Position numbers and translations under genes: made by a program
Source: Rhizobium sp. CF122
GTDB lineage: Bacteria > Pseudomonadota > Alphaproteobacteria > Rhizobiales > Rhizobiaceae
Direction of reading: 5' to 3'
DNA: 64,000 nt
Assembly: GCF_000282035.1 (NCBI RefSeq)
Contig: NZ_AKKA01000071.1
Location: 1 to 64,000, forward strand
In this document: piece by piece, positions 53,868-62,673 of the stretch
How the letters are laid out: each line of letters opens with the position of its first letter
Numbering within the stretch: position 1 is the stretch's first letter
The notes under the pieces: model-generated
The model's input: the letters and a program-made list of their open reading frames with translations, nothing else
Told to the model about the DNA's origin: nothing
Databases searched by the model: none

Positions 53868-55274
53868 ATGACGGTTCAAGGGCTTTTTTCCTCGAAGTCA
53901 GCAGCGGCGGCACAGATCTCCGCCATGCCGCGTTTTGCCATTGTCGGCCGCGGCTTTTCCGGAATGATGATGGCGGTCGCCCTGATGAAGACAGTGCGCA
54001 TGCCTTTTCATCTGCAGCTCTTCGACCCCAATTCGTCGGTCAGCGGCGGACAAGCGCTTTCCTCGGCACGAGCTTCGACGATCCTGAATACGCGTGTGCG
54101 GGATCTATCGGTTTCCACTGGCGATTCCGACGATTTCAACGACTGGCTCTGTAGCAACGCGGAATTCCGTGCCGCCGTGCCCGCGGCTATCCCGGGGTTC
54201 CGCCAGATCTTCGTGCCAAAAGAGATATTCAGTGACTACGTCTATCAACGCTTCTCCGAAGCCTTGTCCGCCCGCAGGGACATCACCGTTCAGGTCTGCC
54301 ACGAACCGGTTGTGGCGATCCGCAGGAGCCACGGCAACCGCTTCCTGCTCGAAAGCGCCAATCCCGCCAATCCGCTATTCGATACGGTCATCCTCGCCAC
54401 CGGCTACGGCTTGCCGGAGATCGAAGAACCGGAACAGGAGCCTTCGCCAGTCAGAGCCCAGCGCCTGATCGCGCGACCGCATACGGTCCTGCTCGGCAGC
54501 GGCATCCGGGTCGTCGATCAGCTCTTGCAATTGCGCGATGCCGGCTATGCAGGGCAGATTACTATCCTCTCCCGGCACGGTTTCCTACCCCAGAGCCATA
54601 CTCCCAACTCTGCCGATCCGGTTTTTCCTGCGGACGCTCTACCGTCCAACCTCCCGGATATCCTGCGTTTCATCCGCGGCGCCTGCCGCGAGGCCGAAGA
54701 AGAAGGCCGAAGCTGGCAATCCGTCATGAACGGGTTGCGCAAGCATGCCCGCTCGCTCTGGCGCGCGCTGCCGGCCCACCAAAAGCGTCAGTTCAACCGT
54801 CACCTTCGCGCCATCTACGACAGCCATCGCAACCGACTACCCGAGGCCATCTACGCGCGTCTTCAGAGCGAGCTTGCCGGTGGCAATACGGTTCTTCGCC
54901 GCGGCGTCGTGGGACGGCAGGGTTTGAGCGGCCTGTTCTTCCGGCCGGCCAGCTCGCAGTCAGATGAGATCATTCATGCCGAGCGTATCCTGGACTGCCG
55001 CTGCCAGGCGCCACAATTGACCTCGCCGCTGCTTGCAAGCCTGATAAGAGAGGGCTTGGCCCTGCCAGACGAATTGTCGCTCGGCCTGGCCGTCGATCAG
55101 CGCGGCCAGCCTTGCCTCGACGATGGATCGGTGGTTGAGGGACTGTTTGCCGTCGGCCCGCTCGGCCTCGGCAGCCTACCCGACATCGATCTCGTTCCGG
55201 AGATCGTCAGCCAGGCATACGCTGTGGGAGAGCGTGTTGCGTTACGCTTCTATCCCCGGAGCAAGGCTGTCTGA
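53868..55274 (+). CDS. FAD/NAD(P)-binding oxidoreductase-like protein (NAD_binding_9 type)
   Basis: A 468-residue protein with an N-terminal dinucleotide-binding motif FAIVGRGFSGMMMA (~23-36), an acidic residue ending strand 2 (LQLFDPN), and a second nucleotide-binding stretch TVILATGYGLPEI. The layout resembles the FAD-NAD(P)-binding family related to HpnW/YdhS-type proteins. The C-terminus GLFAVGPLGLGSLPDIDLVPE is characteristic. No substrate can be assigned. It stands alone, with GGGGAG before the ATG, and its 3' end overlaps the end of the surf1 gene on the other strand by 25 bases. Confidence 0.75.
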   Translation: MTVQGLFSSKSAAAAQISAMPRFAIVGRGFSGMMMAVALMKTVRMPFHLQLFDPNSSVSGGQALSSARASTILNTRVRDLSVSTGDSDDFNDWLCSNAEFRAAVPAAIPGFRQIFVPKEIFSDYVYQRFSEALSARRDITVQVCHEPVVAIRRSHGNRFLLESANPANPLFDTVILATGYGLPEIEEPEQEPSPVRAQRLIARPHTVLLGSGIRVVDQLLQLRDAGYAGQITILSRHGFLPQSHTPNSADPVFPADALPSNLPDILRFIRGACREAEEEGRSWQSVMNGLRKHARSLWRALPAHQKRQFNRHLRAIYDSHRNRLPEAIYARLQSELAGGNTVLRRGVVGRQGLSGLFFRPASSQSDEIIHAERILDCRCQAPQLTSPLLASLIREGLALPDELSLGLAVDQRGQPCLDDGSVVEGLFAVGPLGLGSLPDIDLVPEIVSQAYAVGERVALRFYPRSKAV

Positions 55275-56032
55275 TCAGCTCGGCGGGCGCGCAATTCGCT
55301 GCGGACAACGAAGGCAAGTAGCCCCGAAGCCATGATCGCCAACGCCAACCAGGTAATCGCGTAAACCAAATGGTTGTTGGGGAAGGCGATCTGCGTCAGC
55401 CCGCCAACCGGCAGGCCGCCTGGATTGGGCGTCGCATCAGCATCGATGAAATAGGGGGCGACATCTGCGACATTGCGGCGATCGGCGATCGCTGCCACAT
55501 CGCGCGAATACCAGCGATCATTGGCCGGATCGTTGGATTTGATCAGAGTGCCTTTCGGCTCCGTAATCCTCAGCAGTCCGGTGATCTTTACCGACGGGAC
55601 CTGCCCGTCGCCGCGTGTCGCAGCATCGCGCTTGTCCGTCGGTACGAAGCCGCGGTTGATCAGGATAGAGGTCCCGTTTGAGAGATTGAGCGGGGTGATT
55701 ACCCAATAGCCTGGTCCGAGCGCCGTCGACGCGTAGATCAGCGTTTCCTTGTCGTTTTGCAGGATACCTTCGGCCGTCACATGACGATATTCGTCATTGG
55801 CGCGACTGACCTCGCCCCACTGCGCGCGTGCAGGCGCTGGAACCGGCTCTGCATGGACGCGCTGATCAACGCGGGCGATCAGATCCTCTTTCCAGGAAAG
55901 CCGTTCGACCTGCCAGATACCGAGCGATACCAGGGCGGCAATCAGCAACACCATGAGACCGCAGAATATCGTGAGCCCAGCGGCGGTATGTTGTCTTTGC
56001 GCTTTTTCGGAGTGAATGTCGGCCATGGCCAA
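55250..56032 (-). CDS. SURF1-family oxidase assembly protein
   Basis: A 260-residue protein with the SURF1 layout: an N-terminal TM (~18-42; LTIFCGLMVLLIAALVSLGIWQVERL) and a C-terminal TM (~222-246; LAIMASGLLAFVV). Between them are GPGYWVITPL, ILINRGFVP and the WYSRDV segment. SURF1 helps insert haem into haem-copper oxidases. It closes the cyo operon, so it most likely serves the bo3-type oxidase encoded upstream. Confidence 0.9.
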   Translation of the reverse strand: MAMADIHSEKAQRQHTAAGLTIFCGLMVLLIAALVSLGIWQVERLSWKEDLIARVDQRVHAEPVPAPARAQWGEVSRANDEYRHVTAEGILQNDKETLIYASTALGPGYWVITPLNLSNGTSILINRGFVPTDKRDAATRGDGQVPSVKITGLLRITEPKGTLIKSNDPANDRWYSRDVAAIADRRNVADVAPYFIDADATPNPGGLPVGGLTQIAFPNNHLVYAITWLALAIMASGLLAFVVRSELRARRADQTALLRG

Positions 56033-56072
56033 AACCTTTGCGGGCGACGTGACCGCCGCCCGCTCTTTGCCC

Positions 56073-56474
56073 TCAGGGCATGTTCTTCATCATTTCCGGG
56101 CTCATCGGCATCATGTTTGTGTTCAGATGATGCATGACCCAGAGGGAACCGGCGAGCGCGATGGCTACGAGCAACAGCGTGAAGATCAACGCCATCATCG
56201 TCCAGCCACCTTCCGAGCGCGGATTCATATGAAGGAAGAAGATCATATGAACGACGATCTGCACAGCGGCGAGTCCCATGACCCAGGCAGCAGTGACGGC
56301 CGGGTTTTCGAATACGCCGGCCATGACCAGCCAGAACGGGATCGCCGTCAGAATGACCGACAGCACGAAACCGATCATATAGCTCTTGAATGTGCCGTGG
56401 GCCGCCTCGTGCCCATGGCTGTGGCCATGATGGGCTTCGTGCGCGTCTTCGGTTGCGGGTGCGTTGGAGGTCAT
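56073..56474 (-). CDS. cyoD: Cytochrome o ubiquinol oxidase subunit IV
   Basis: A 133-residue membrane protein with three TM segments (~35-57, 62-84, 97-118) and the subunit IV motif [14 protein letters not shown]. The N-terminus is His-rich ([15 protein letters not shown]), which is unusual and could bind metal. ATG 56474 overlaps the cyoC stop by four bases and is preferred over the upstream frame extension. Confidence 0.93.
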   Translation of the reverse strand: MTSNAPATEDAHEAHHGHSHGHEAAHGTFKSYMIGFVLSVILTAIPFWLVMAGVFENPAVTAAWVMGLAAVQIVVHMIFFLHMNPRSEGGWTMMALIFTLLLVAIALAGSLWVMHHLNTNMMPMSPEMMKNMP

Positions 56475-57091
56475 CCGAGAACTCCCATAAGATAGACGAA
56501 GGAGAAGACGCCGATCCACACGACGTCGAGGAAGTGCCAGAACATCGACAGGCACATCAGGCGGCGACGGTTTTCCGGGATCAGACCGCGCAGCGATACC
56601 TGCACCATCAGCGTCACGAGCCAAACGATGCCGAAGGTGACGTGCAGACCGTGCGTGCCGACCAACGTGAAGAAGCCGGACAGGAAGGCACTGCGGGTTG
56701 GACCCGCGCCCTCGTGGATCAGGTGCGCGAACTCATAGAGTTCAATCCCAAGAAAGGTGAGACCGAAGAGGCCGGTAATGGCGAGCCAGAAGAGCGTGGC
56801 GCTCTTTTCCTTCCGCTCCATCTGCAGCATCGCGAAGCCATAGGTGATGGAGGACAAAAGCAGCATCGACGTGTTGATCGCCACCAGCGGCAGATCAAAG
56901 AGATCGGCCGGTGACGGTCCGGCCGCATAATTGCGGCCGAGAACGGCGTAGGTGGCAAACAGCACCGCGAAGATGAGGCAGTCGCTCATCAGATAGAGCC
57001 AGAAGCCCAGCATCGTGCTGCCTTCGGGATGGTGCTCCTCGGTCAGGTAGAATTCAGGCTTATTGGCCTTGTCGATCACAGTATCGCTCAT
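56471..57091 (-). CDS. cyoC: Cytochrome o ubiquinol oxidase subunit III
   Basis: A 206-residue protein of the haem-copper oxidase subunit III family with five TM segments: [49 protein letters not shown] and [22 protein letters not shown] 57091 is four bases after the cyoB stop. Confidence 0.95.
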   Translation of the reverse strand: MSDTVIDKANKPEFYLTEEHHPEGSTMLGFWLYLMSDCLIFAVLFATYAVLGRNYAAGPSPADLFDLPLVAINTSMLLLSSITYGFAMLQMERKEKSATLFWLAITGLFGLTFLGIELYEFAHLIHEGAGPTRSAFLSGFFTLVGTHGLHVTFGIVWLVTLMVQVSLRGLIPENRRRLMCLSMFWHFLDVVWIGVFSFVYLMGVLG

Positions 57092-57095
57092 GGTC

Positions 57096-59099
57096 TTACA
57101 CCTGCTCGGCAAGCAGTGCCGTGCGCTTGCCTTCCGTTTCCGTGACTTCCTCGGCGGGAATGTAGAAGTCGCGCTTGTAGTTGAAGGTATGGCCGATCGC
57201 GACCGCAAGCATGGCTGCGAACGACAGGATGGCGAGCCACCACATGTACCAGATGAGACCGAAAGCCAGCCCGATGCTGAGTGCGCCAAGGATGACACCC
57301 GTTCCGGTATTCTTCGGCATGTGGATCGGCTTGAAGCCTTCCAGCGGGCGGGCATAGCCGCGCCCCTTCATGTCGTACCAGGAATCATGGTCGTGGACGA
57401 CAGGCGTGAAGGCGAAGTTGTAGTCCGGCGGCGGCGAGGAAGTTGACCATTCCAGCGTGCGACCATCCCAGGGATCGCCCGTCGTATCTCGCAACTCCTC
57501 GCGCTTGAAGAAGCTGACGACGAGTTGGATGATGAAGGAGGCGATGCCGATCGCGATCAGGACGGCGCCAAAGGCGGCGATGATGAACCAGATCTGCAAG
57601 GACGGATCCTCGAACTGCGACACACGACGCGTCACGCCCATAAGGCCGAGCACGTAGAGCGGCATGAAGGCGAAGTAGAAGCCGATCAGCCAGAACCAGA
57701 AGGACATCTTGCCCCAGAACGGATCGAGCTTATAGCCGAACGCCTTCGGGAACCAGTAGGTGACGCCCGCCATCAGGCCGAACACCACGCCGCCGATGAT
57801 GACGTTGTGGAAGTGGGCGATCAGGAAGAGCGAATTGTGCAAGACGAAGTCGGCCGGGGGAACCGCCAGGAGGACGCCGGTCATGCCACCGATGACGAAG
57901 GTCACCATGAAGCCCATCGTCCACAGCATCGGCACTTCATAGCGGATGCGGCCGCGATACATCGTAAACAGCCAGTTGAACATCTTTGCCCCTGTCGGGA
58001 TCGAGATGATCATCGTCGTGATGCCGAAGAAGGAGTTGACGCTTGCGCCCGAACCCATCGTGAAGAAGTGGTGCAGCCAGACGAGGTAGGACAGGATCAT
58101 GATCACGCAGGTGGCGTAGACCATCGAGGCGTAACCGAAGAGGCGCTTGCCGCAGAAGGTGGCAACAACCTCCGAGAAGATACCAAACGCCGGCAGCACC
58201 AGGATGTAGACCTCCGGGTGACCCCAGATCCAGATGAGGTTGACATACATCATCGGATTGCCGCCGAGGTCGTTCGTGAAGAAGTTCGTGCCGGCATAGC
58301 GGTCGAGCGACAGGAGCGCCAGCGTCGCCGTCAGAATCGGGAACGTCGCGACGATCAGGATGTTGGTGCAGAGCGCCGTCCAGGTGAAGACCGGCATCTT
58401 CATGAAGCTCATGCCGGGTGCACGCATCTTGACGATGGTCGCAATCAGGTTGATCCCTGACAGGGTCGTGCCGACACCGGCCACCTGCAAGCCCCAGATG
58501 TAGTAATCGACGCCGACGCCCGGACTATAGTCGGATCCCGACAGCGGCGGATAGGCAAGCCAACCGGTCTGCGCGAATTCGCCGACGAAAAGCGAGATCA
58601 TGATGATGATCGCGCCTGCCGTCGTCATCCAGAACGAGAAGTTGTTCAGGAACGGGAAGGATACGTCTCGCGCGCCGATCTGCAGTGGCACCACAAGGTT
58701 CATCAGGCCCGTGACGAACGGCATCGCCATGAAGAAGATCATGATGACGCCATGGGCCGTGAAGACCTGGTCGTAGTGATGCGGCGGCAGGTAGCCACCC
58801 GATCCGTTGAAGGCAATGGCCTGCTGGAGGCGCATCATGATGGCGTCGGAGAAGCCGCGCAGCAGCATGATGAGCGCAAGGATGACATACATGATGCCGA
58901 TCTTCTTGTGATCGACGCTCGTCAGCCACTCGCGCCAGAGGTAATCCCAGAGCTTGAAATAGGTAACAACACCCAGAAGCGCGATGCCACCCAGCGCGAC
59001 GGCCGCGAAGGTCACGACCAGGATAGGCTCGTGATAGGGGATCGATTCTAGGGTCAACCGACCGAAGATGAACTTCAGGAGGTCAGGATTGGAAAACAT
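57096..59099 (-). CDS. cyoB: Cytochrome o ubiquinol oxidase subunit I
   Basis: A 667-residue catalytic subunit with about 15 TM segments. The quinone-site residues are visible in [13 protein letters not shown]. The low-spin haem ligand lies in FTAHGVIM, the CuB ligands and cross-linked Tyr in [12 protein letters not shown], the CuB His pair in WLHHFF, and the high-spin and low-spin haem ligands in HFHNV. It is a proton-pumping quinol:O2 oxidoreductase of the inner membrane. Confidence 0.97.
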   Translation of the reverse strand: MFSNPDLLKFIFGRLTLESIPYHEPILVVTFAAVALGGIALLGVVTYFKLWDYLWREWLTSVDHKKIGIMYVILALIMLLRGFSDAIMMRLQQAIAFNGSGGYLPPHHYDQVFTAHGVIMIFFMAMPFVTGLMNLVVPLQIGARDVSFPFLNNFSFWMTTAGAIIIMISLFVGEFAQTGWLAYPPLSGSDYSPGVGVDYYIWGLQVAGVGTTLSGINLIATIVKMRAPGMSFMKMPVFTWTALCTNILIVATFPILTATLALLSLDRYAGTNFFTNDLGGNPMMYVNLIWIWGHPEVYILVLPAFGIFSEVVATFCGKRLFGYASMVYATCVIMILSYLVWLHHFFTMGSGASVNSFFGITTMIISIPTGAKMFNWLFTMYRGRIRYEVPMLWTMGFMVTFVIGGMTGVLLAVPPADFVLHNSLFLIAHFHNVIIGGVVFGLMAGVTYWFPKAFGYKLDPFWGKMSFWFWLIGFYFAFMPLYVLGLMGVTRRVSQFEDPSLQIWFIIAAFGAVLIAIGIASFIIQLVVSFFKREELRDTTGDPWDGRTLEWSTSSPPPDYNFAFTPVVHDHDSWYDMKGRGYARPLEGFKPIHMPKNTGTGVILGALSIGLAFGLIWYMWWLAILSFAAMLAVAIGHTFNYKRDFYIPAEEVTETEGKRTALLAEQV

Positions 59100-59145
59100 G
59101 GATGAACCCGTTCATTGATGTCGTATCGACGCAAAGCGCCAGGTC

Positions 59146-60321
59146 TTAGTTGCTGTTTGATTGCGCAGGCGTCGTCTCGCCGCCGGTTCCCTTGTCCATG
59201 CCGGGCATCGCGTGACCGTCATGTTGCATTCCCGGCATGTTCTGCATGTCGTTGGTCTCGTTGGTGCCGTTCGTAGCGTCTGCCGGCTTGGCTTCGATGG
59301 CATCGTGGCTTTCGCCCGCAGACGCCCCGGGTTCGCCACCGGTCTGATTGGCATGACGGTCGTCGTAACGCAGCTTCTCGCGATTTTCGGCGCTTTCCTT
59401 GCCGCCGCCGCCCATCATGTCGATGTGCATCATCTCGTTCATGCACATCTTGCCGGGTGCCGCGCACATGTTGAGAATTGCATTGAAGAGATCCTTGTCG
59501 ACCGACGAGAAATAACGCACCGGCTCCCTCTCACTCGGCTGCTCGAGCTTCAGATAGGTGTCCCGGTTCAGTGCCGTGCCCTTTTCCTTGACCTGCGCCA
59601 CCCACTGATCGAATCCCTGCTGGTTTACGCCATGGAACTTGAAGCGCATGTGCGAGAAGCCGGCGCCGCTGTAGTTGGCCGAAAAGCCGTCAAAGACACC
59701 TTCCTTGTTGATGACGGCATGCAGCCTGGTCTCCATGCCGGGCATCGCATAGATCTGACCCGCAAGCGCAGGCACGTAGAAGGAGTTCATGACCGACGAG
59801 GAGGTGATCCTGAAACTGATCGGAACGTCGACTGGCGCTGCCATTTCATTGACGGTCGCAATGCCGAGTTCGGGATAGAAGAACAGCCATTTCCAGTCGA
59901 GCGCGACGACTTCAACGGTCAGCGGCTTGGTATCGGCCGGGATGGCGCGCTCAGCGTCAATCCGATCGAGAGGACGAAAGGGGTCGAGCTTGTGCGTGCT
60001 GATCCAGGTGATGGCCCCGAGTGCGATGATGATCGCCAACGGCGCTGACCAGATGACCACCTCGAGACGTGTGGAATGGTGCCATTCCGGATCATAAGTG
60101 GCCGCCGCGTTGGAACGGCGATAGCGCCAGGCAAACAGCAGCGTCAGGAAGATCACCGGAACGATGATCAGCAGCATCAAAACCGTCGACACAATGATCA
60201 GGTCGCGTTGCTGCATAGCGATATCGCCTGAAGGCGACATGACCACCAAATTGCATCCAGCCAGCGCCAAAAGCAGTGGCAGAACGAGGAGATGGCGGGA
60301 AAACTTTGGCAGTTTTTGCAC
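59146..60321 (-). CDS. cyoA: Cytochrome o ubiquinol oxidase subunit II with an extended Met/His-rich tail
   Basis: A 391-residue lipoprotein: lipobox LALAGC (Cys23), two TM segments (~40-65 and ~88-108) and a periplasmic cupredoxin domain (~125-285) without CuA ligands, as expected of quinol oxidases. After ~residue 300 comes a ~90-residue hydrophilic tail with MMHIDMMGGGG and a repeat-like NMPGMQHDGHAMPGMDK, longer than in E. coli CyoA and reminiscent of copper-binding Met/His motifs. The start is GTG 60321. It is the first gene of the cyoABCD-surf1 operon. Confidence 0.94.
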   Translation of the reverse strand: MQKLPKFSRHLLVLPLLLALAGCNLVVMSPSGDIAMQQRDLIIVSTVLMLLIIVPVIFLTLLFAWRYRRSNAAATYDPEWHHSTRLEVVIWSAPLAIIIALGAITWISTHKLDPFRPLDRIDAERAIPADTKPLTVEVVALDWKWLFFYPELGIATVNEMAAPVDVPISFRITSSSVMNSFYVPALAGQIYAMPGMETRLHAVINKEGVFDGFSANYSGAGFSHMRFKFHGVNQQGFDQWVAQVKEKGTALNRDTYLKLEQPSEREPVRYFSSVDKDLFNAILNMCAAPGKMCMNEMMHIDMMGGGGKESAENREKLRYDDRHANQTGGEPGASAGESHDAIEAKPADATNGTNETNDMQNMPGMQHDGHAMPGMDKGTGGETTPAQSNSN

Positions 60322-60705
60322 GTCTCTATGCTCTTGTTGTTTCGTCCAAACCGCGACTAAAGCACTGTACCTGATAGCAACATGAGGTGTTTGGTCGCAG
60401 CGCAGCAGAAATGCCGCACTGCGGGATAAGGCACGTGGCGCAGGAAGTCAAAATCCTGATAAAATTTCGAAGGATTTTCGCGCCCAACCTTTTTGTACGG
60501 CTAATATATCCGCGAAGGCCGATCATGCCAGCCTTTTTGCAGGCCAATTTCGCCGCACGGGCCGCGATTTTTCATCCACATCTAATTTTCGAGCAGCAAG
60601 ATGAACTATTTACGTCGATCAGACTTGATAAGCGCAGTAGTTTGATCAAGATCGCTCATGAGGCGCTTTGCCACACGGGGTGCCTCAATGAGGGAGGCAT
60701 TTTTA
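60322..60705. promoter_or_regulatory. Divergent promoter region between cyoA and the MFS gene
   Basis: A 384-base gene-free region that should hold the cyo operon promoter and the MFS promoter. Only a partial FNR-like site, TTGAT-N4-ATCGC (60642-60655), was seen; it lacks the second half and is not called. AGGGAGG (60691-60697) is the MFS ribosome-binding site. Confidence 0.4.
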
Positions 60706-62037
60706 ATGGCGAGTACTACACACTACGGACCGTCGTCCACATCGATGGAACAGGATGCACGGCGAATTCACGCCGATAAGCCGGTGTCACCTGGCAGCAT
60801 CGCGATCGGCGTCGTCATCGGGCGCATGTCGGAATTCTTCGATTTCTTCGTCTATGGCCTTGCATCGGTGCTGGTCTTCCCTCAGCTTATCTTTCCTTTC
60901 GCGCCGGATCGGCTGACGGCGACGCTCTATTCCTTTGCGATCTTTTCGCTGGCATTTCTGGCACGTCCGGTGGGATCTGTCGTGTTCATGACCATCGACC
61001 GCATCTACGGCCGCGGCGCCAAGCTGACGATCGCATTGTTTCTGCTCGGTGGTTCGACTGCGTCGATCGCATTCCTGCCCGGTTATAACGAGATCGGCGT
61101 CTGGTCGATCGCGTTGCTGGCGCTGTTCCGGCTCGGCCAGGGCTTTGCGCTCGGCGGAGCATGGGATGGCCTCGCCTCGCTGCTGGCGCTCAACGCCCCT
61201 CCAAATCACCGTGGCTGGTATGCGATGATCCCGCAGCTCGGCGCGCCCATCGGCTTTGCGCTGGCGAGCACCCTGTTTGGATACTTCATCGCCAACCTTT
61301 CCAGCGAAGACTTCTTGAGCTGGGGCTGGCGATATCCGTTCTTCGTCGCCTTTGCCATCAACGTCGTTGCGTTGTTTGCACGGTTGCGTCTCGTGATGAC
61401 GCCGGATTTCGGCTCTGCCCTGGAGCAGCATGAGCTGGAAGCCGCACCGATCCGAGACGTGCTGCGGGTGCATGGACGCGATATCCTGCTCGGCGCCTTC
61501 GTGCCGCTCGCAAGCTTTGCGATGTTCCACCTCGTGACGATCTTCCCGCTTGGCTGGGTCTATCTTTACGGAACCCACCCGATCGGCGCGTTCATGGTGG
61601 TGCAGATGGTCGGTGCCGTGGTCGGTCTCGTCGCGATCGTCGTCTCTGGAATGATCGCCGATCGCATCGGGCGGCGCGCCCAGCTGGCGATCTGCGCGGT
61701 CCTCATCGCGATCTTCAGCTTCGTCGGTCCGATGCTGATGGCCGCCGGCTCCAAGGGACAGGAGGCTTTCGTCATCATCGGCTTCGGTGTCCTCGGCCTG
61801 TCCTTTGGCCAGGCGACCGGCTCGATCTCATCGCGGTTCGGCAGAGGCTACCGATACACCGGCGCTGCCTTCACCTCCGACCTGGCCTGGCTCGTCGGTG
61901 CGGGCTTTGCACCCTTGGTCGCACTGACACTGTCCAGCCGCTTCGGTTTGGCTTTCGTTGGCTACTACCTGCTGTCGGGCGCCATCTGCACGCTCGCTGC
62001 TCTGGCCTTCAGCAGGGCGCTCGAGCAGCGCGACTAA
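60706..62037 (+). CDS. MFS transporter of the metabolite:H+ symporter type
   Basis: A 443-residue protein with 12 TM segments. GRMSEFFDFFVYGLAS in TM1 and GRGAKLTIALFLLGGSTASI at the loop 2-3 position are typical of the MHS subfamily (proline/betaine, alpha-ketoglutarate, shikimate carriers); GQGFALGGAWDG follows. ATG 60706, eight bases after AGGGAGG, is preferred to the upstream in-frame starts. The substrate is probably an organic acid or related metabolite but cannot be fixed. Confidence 0.88.
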   Translation: MASTTHYGPSSTSMEQDARRIHADKPVSPGSIAIGVVIGRMSEFFDFFVYGLASVLVFPQLIFPFAPDRLTATLYSFAIFSLAFLARPVGSVVFMTIDRIYGRGAKLTIALFLLGGSTASIAFLPGYNEIGVWSIALLALFRLGQGFALGGAWDGLASLLALNAPPNHRGWYAMIPQLGAPIGFALASTLFGYFIANLSSEDFLSWGWRYPFFVAFAINVVALFARLRLVMTPDFGSALEQHELEAAPIRDVLRVHGRDILLGAFVPLASFAMFHLVTIFPLGWVYLYGTHPIGAFMVVQMVGAVVGLVAIVVSGMIADRIGRRAQLAICAVLIAIFSFVGPMLMAAGSKGQEAFVIIGFGVLGLSFGQATGSISSRFGRGYRYTGAAFTSDLAWLVGAGFAPLVALTLSSRFGLAFVGYYLLSGAICTLAALAFSRALEQRD

Positions 62038-62051
62038 TCTCGCAAAACGAC

Positions 62052-62087
62052 AAAAGGCCCGCCTCGCGATCGTGAGGCGGGCCTTTT
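62052..62087. terminator. Bidirectional Rho-independent terminator
   Basis: AAAAGGCCCGCCTC / GAGGCGGGCCTTTT form a 14-bp stem, extendable through the inner bases, flanked by A-runs and T-runs on both sides. It sits between the converging MFS gene (plus) and cyclic-nucleotide-binding gene (minus) and should end both transcripts. Confidence 0.92.
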
Positions 62088-62110
62088 GCTTTCCAGAGAA
62101 GGTGAAATCG

Positions 62111-62581
62111 TTACATCGCCGCCGCCTGCGGCTGTTTTGCGGCGCGGGCGGCCGTGAGCTCCGCCGTCGTATGGTTAAGGCGGTCGGCCAGCACGCGCAT
62201 GATCTCGACGGCCATTTCAGGGAAATCACTGAGCAATTTCAGGAAGTGTTCCTTGCTGATGCGCAGAACTTCCAACGGCGACGTGGCGCGAACCGTCGCG
62301 GTACGGGAGACATCGCACAGAATGGCGATTTCGCCGACGATGGAGTTGGGCTCCACATCGGCGACCTTGATATCGCCGGCGGAGGAGTGGACAAGAATGT
62401 CTGCGGTACCAGATAAGACGACATAGGCGGCATCGCCCGGATCCCCCTGATGGAAGAGGTCCTGACCGATATTGTATGTCATTCGATCGGAAGTGAAGGC
62501 CAACAGCTTGAGTTTCGCCGGTGCAATCCTCGCGAAGATCGGCACCCGCCGCAGCATTTCGACTTCGTCTCTCAGCAGCAT
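62111..62581 (-). CDS. Stand-alone cyclic nucleotide-binding domain protein
   Basis: A 156-residue protein consisting of one CRP/EPAC-type cNMP-binding domain (~10-125): IGQDLFHQGDPGDAAYVVLSG and the phosphate-binding cassette VGEIAILCDVSRTATV, with Glu and Arg in the ligand positions. The C-terminal helix and an Ala/Gln tail follow. There is no helix-turn-helix, kinase or channel domain, so it cannot act as a transcription factor alone. It lies 92 bases downstream of an ABC protein gene on the same strand and probably regulates or binds that protein. Confidence 0.87.
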   Translation of the reverse strand: MLLRDEVEMLRRVPIFARIAPAKLKLLAFTSDRMTYNIGQDLFHQGDPGDAAYVVLSGTADILVHSSAGDIKVADVEPNSIVGEIAILCDVSRTATVRATSPLEVLRISKEHFLKLLSDFPEMAVEIMRVLADRLNHTTAELTAARAAKQPQAAAM

Positions 62582-62588
62582 AAACCTA

Positions 62589-62651
62589 CTACCCCCTGCC
62601 GCACTGTTCGGTGCGCGGCGCTAGACCGTGGCACCTCTCAAGGGACGCCAT
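62589..62651 (-). other. Possible 20-codon leader ORF before the cNMP-binding gene
   Basis: MASLERCHGLAPRTEQCGRG plus stop, starting at ATG 62651 with a strong GGGAGG about ten bases upstream. It ends seven bases before the downstream ATG, in a different frame. It may be a leader peptide coupling translation, or chance. Confidence 0.3.
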
Positions 62652-62673
62652 CTTATTGTCCTCCCATAGAGTA

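Noticed and set aside
60642..60655. FNR/FixK-like box (TTGAT-N4-ATCGC) upstream of the MFS gene
   Set aside because: The second half-site does not match ATCAA, so the site is too weak to call.
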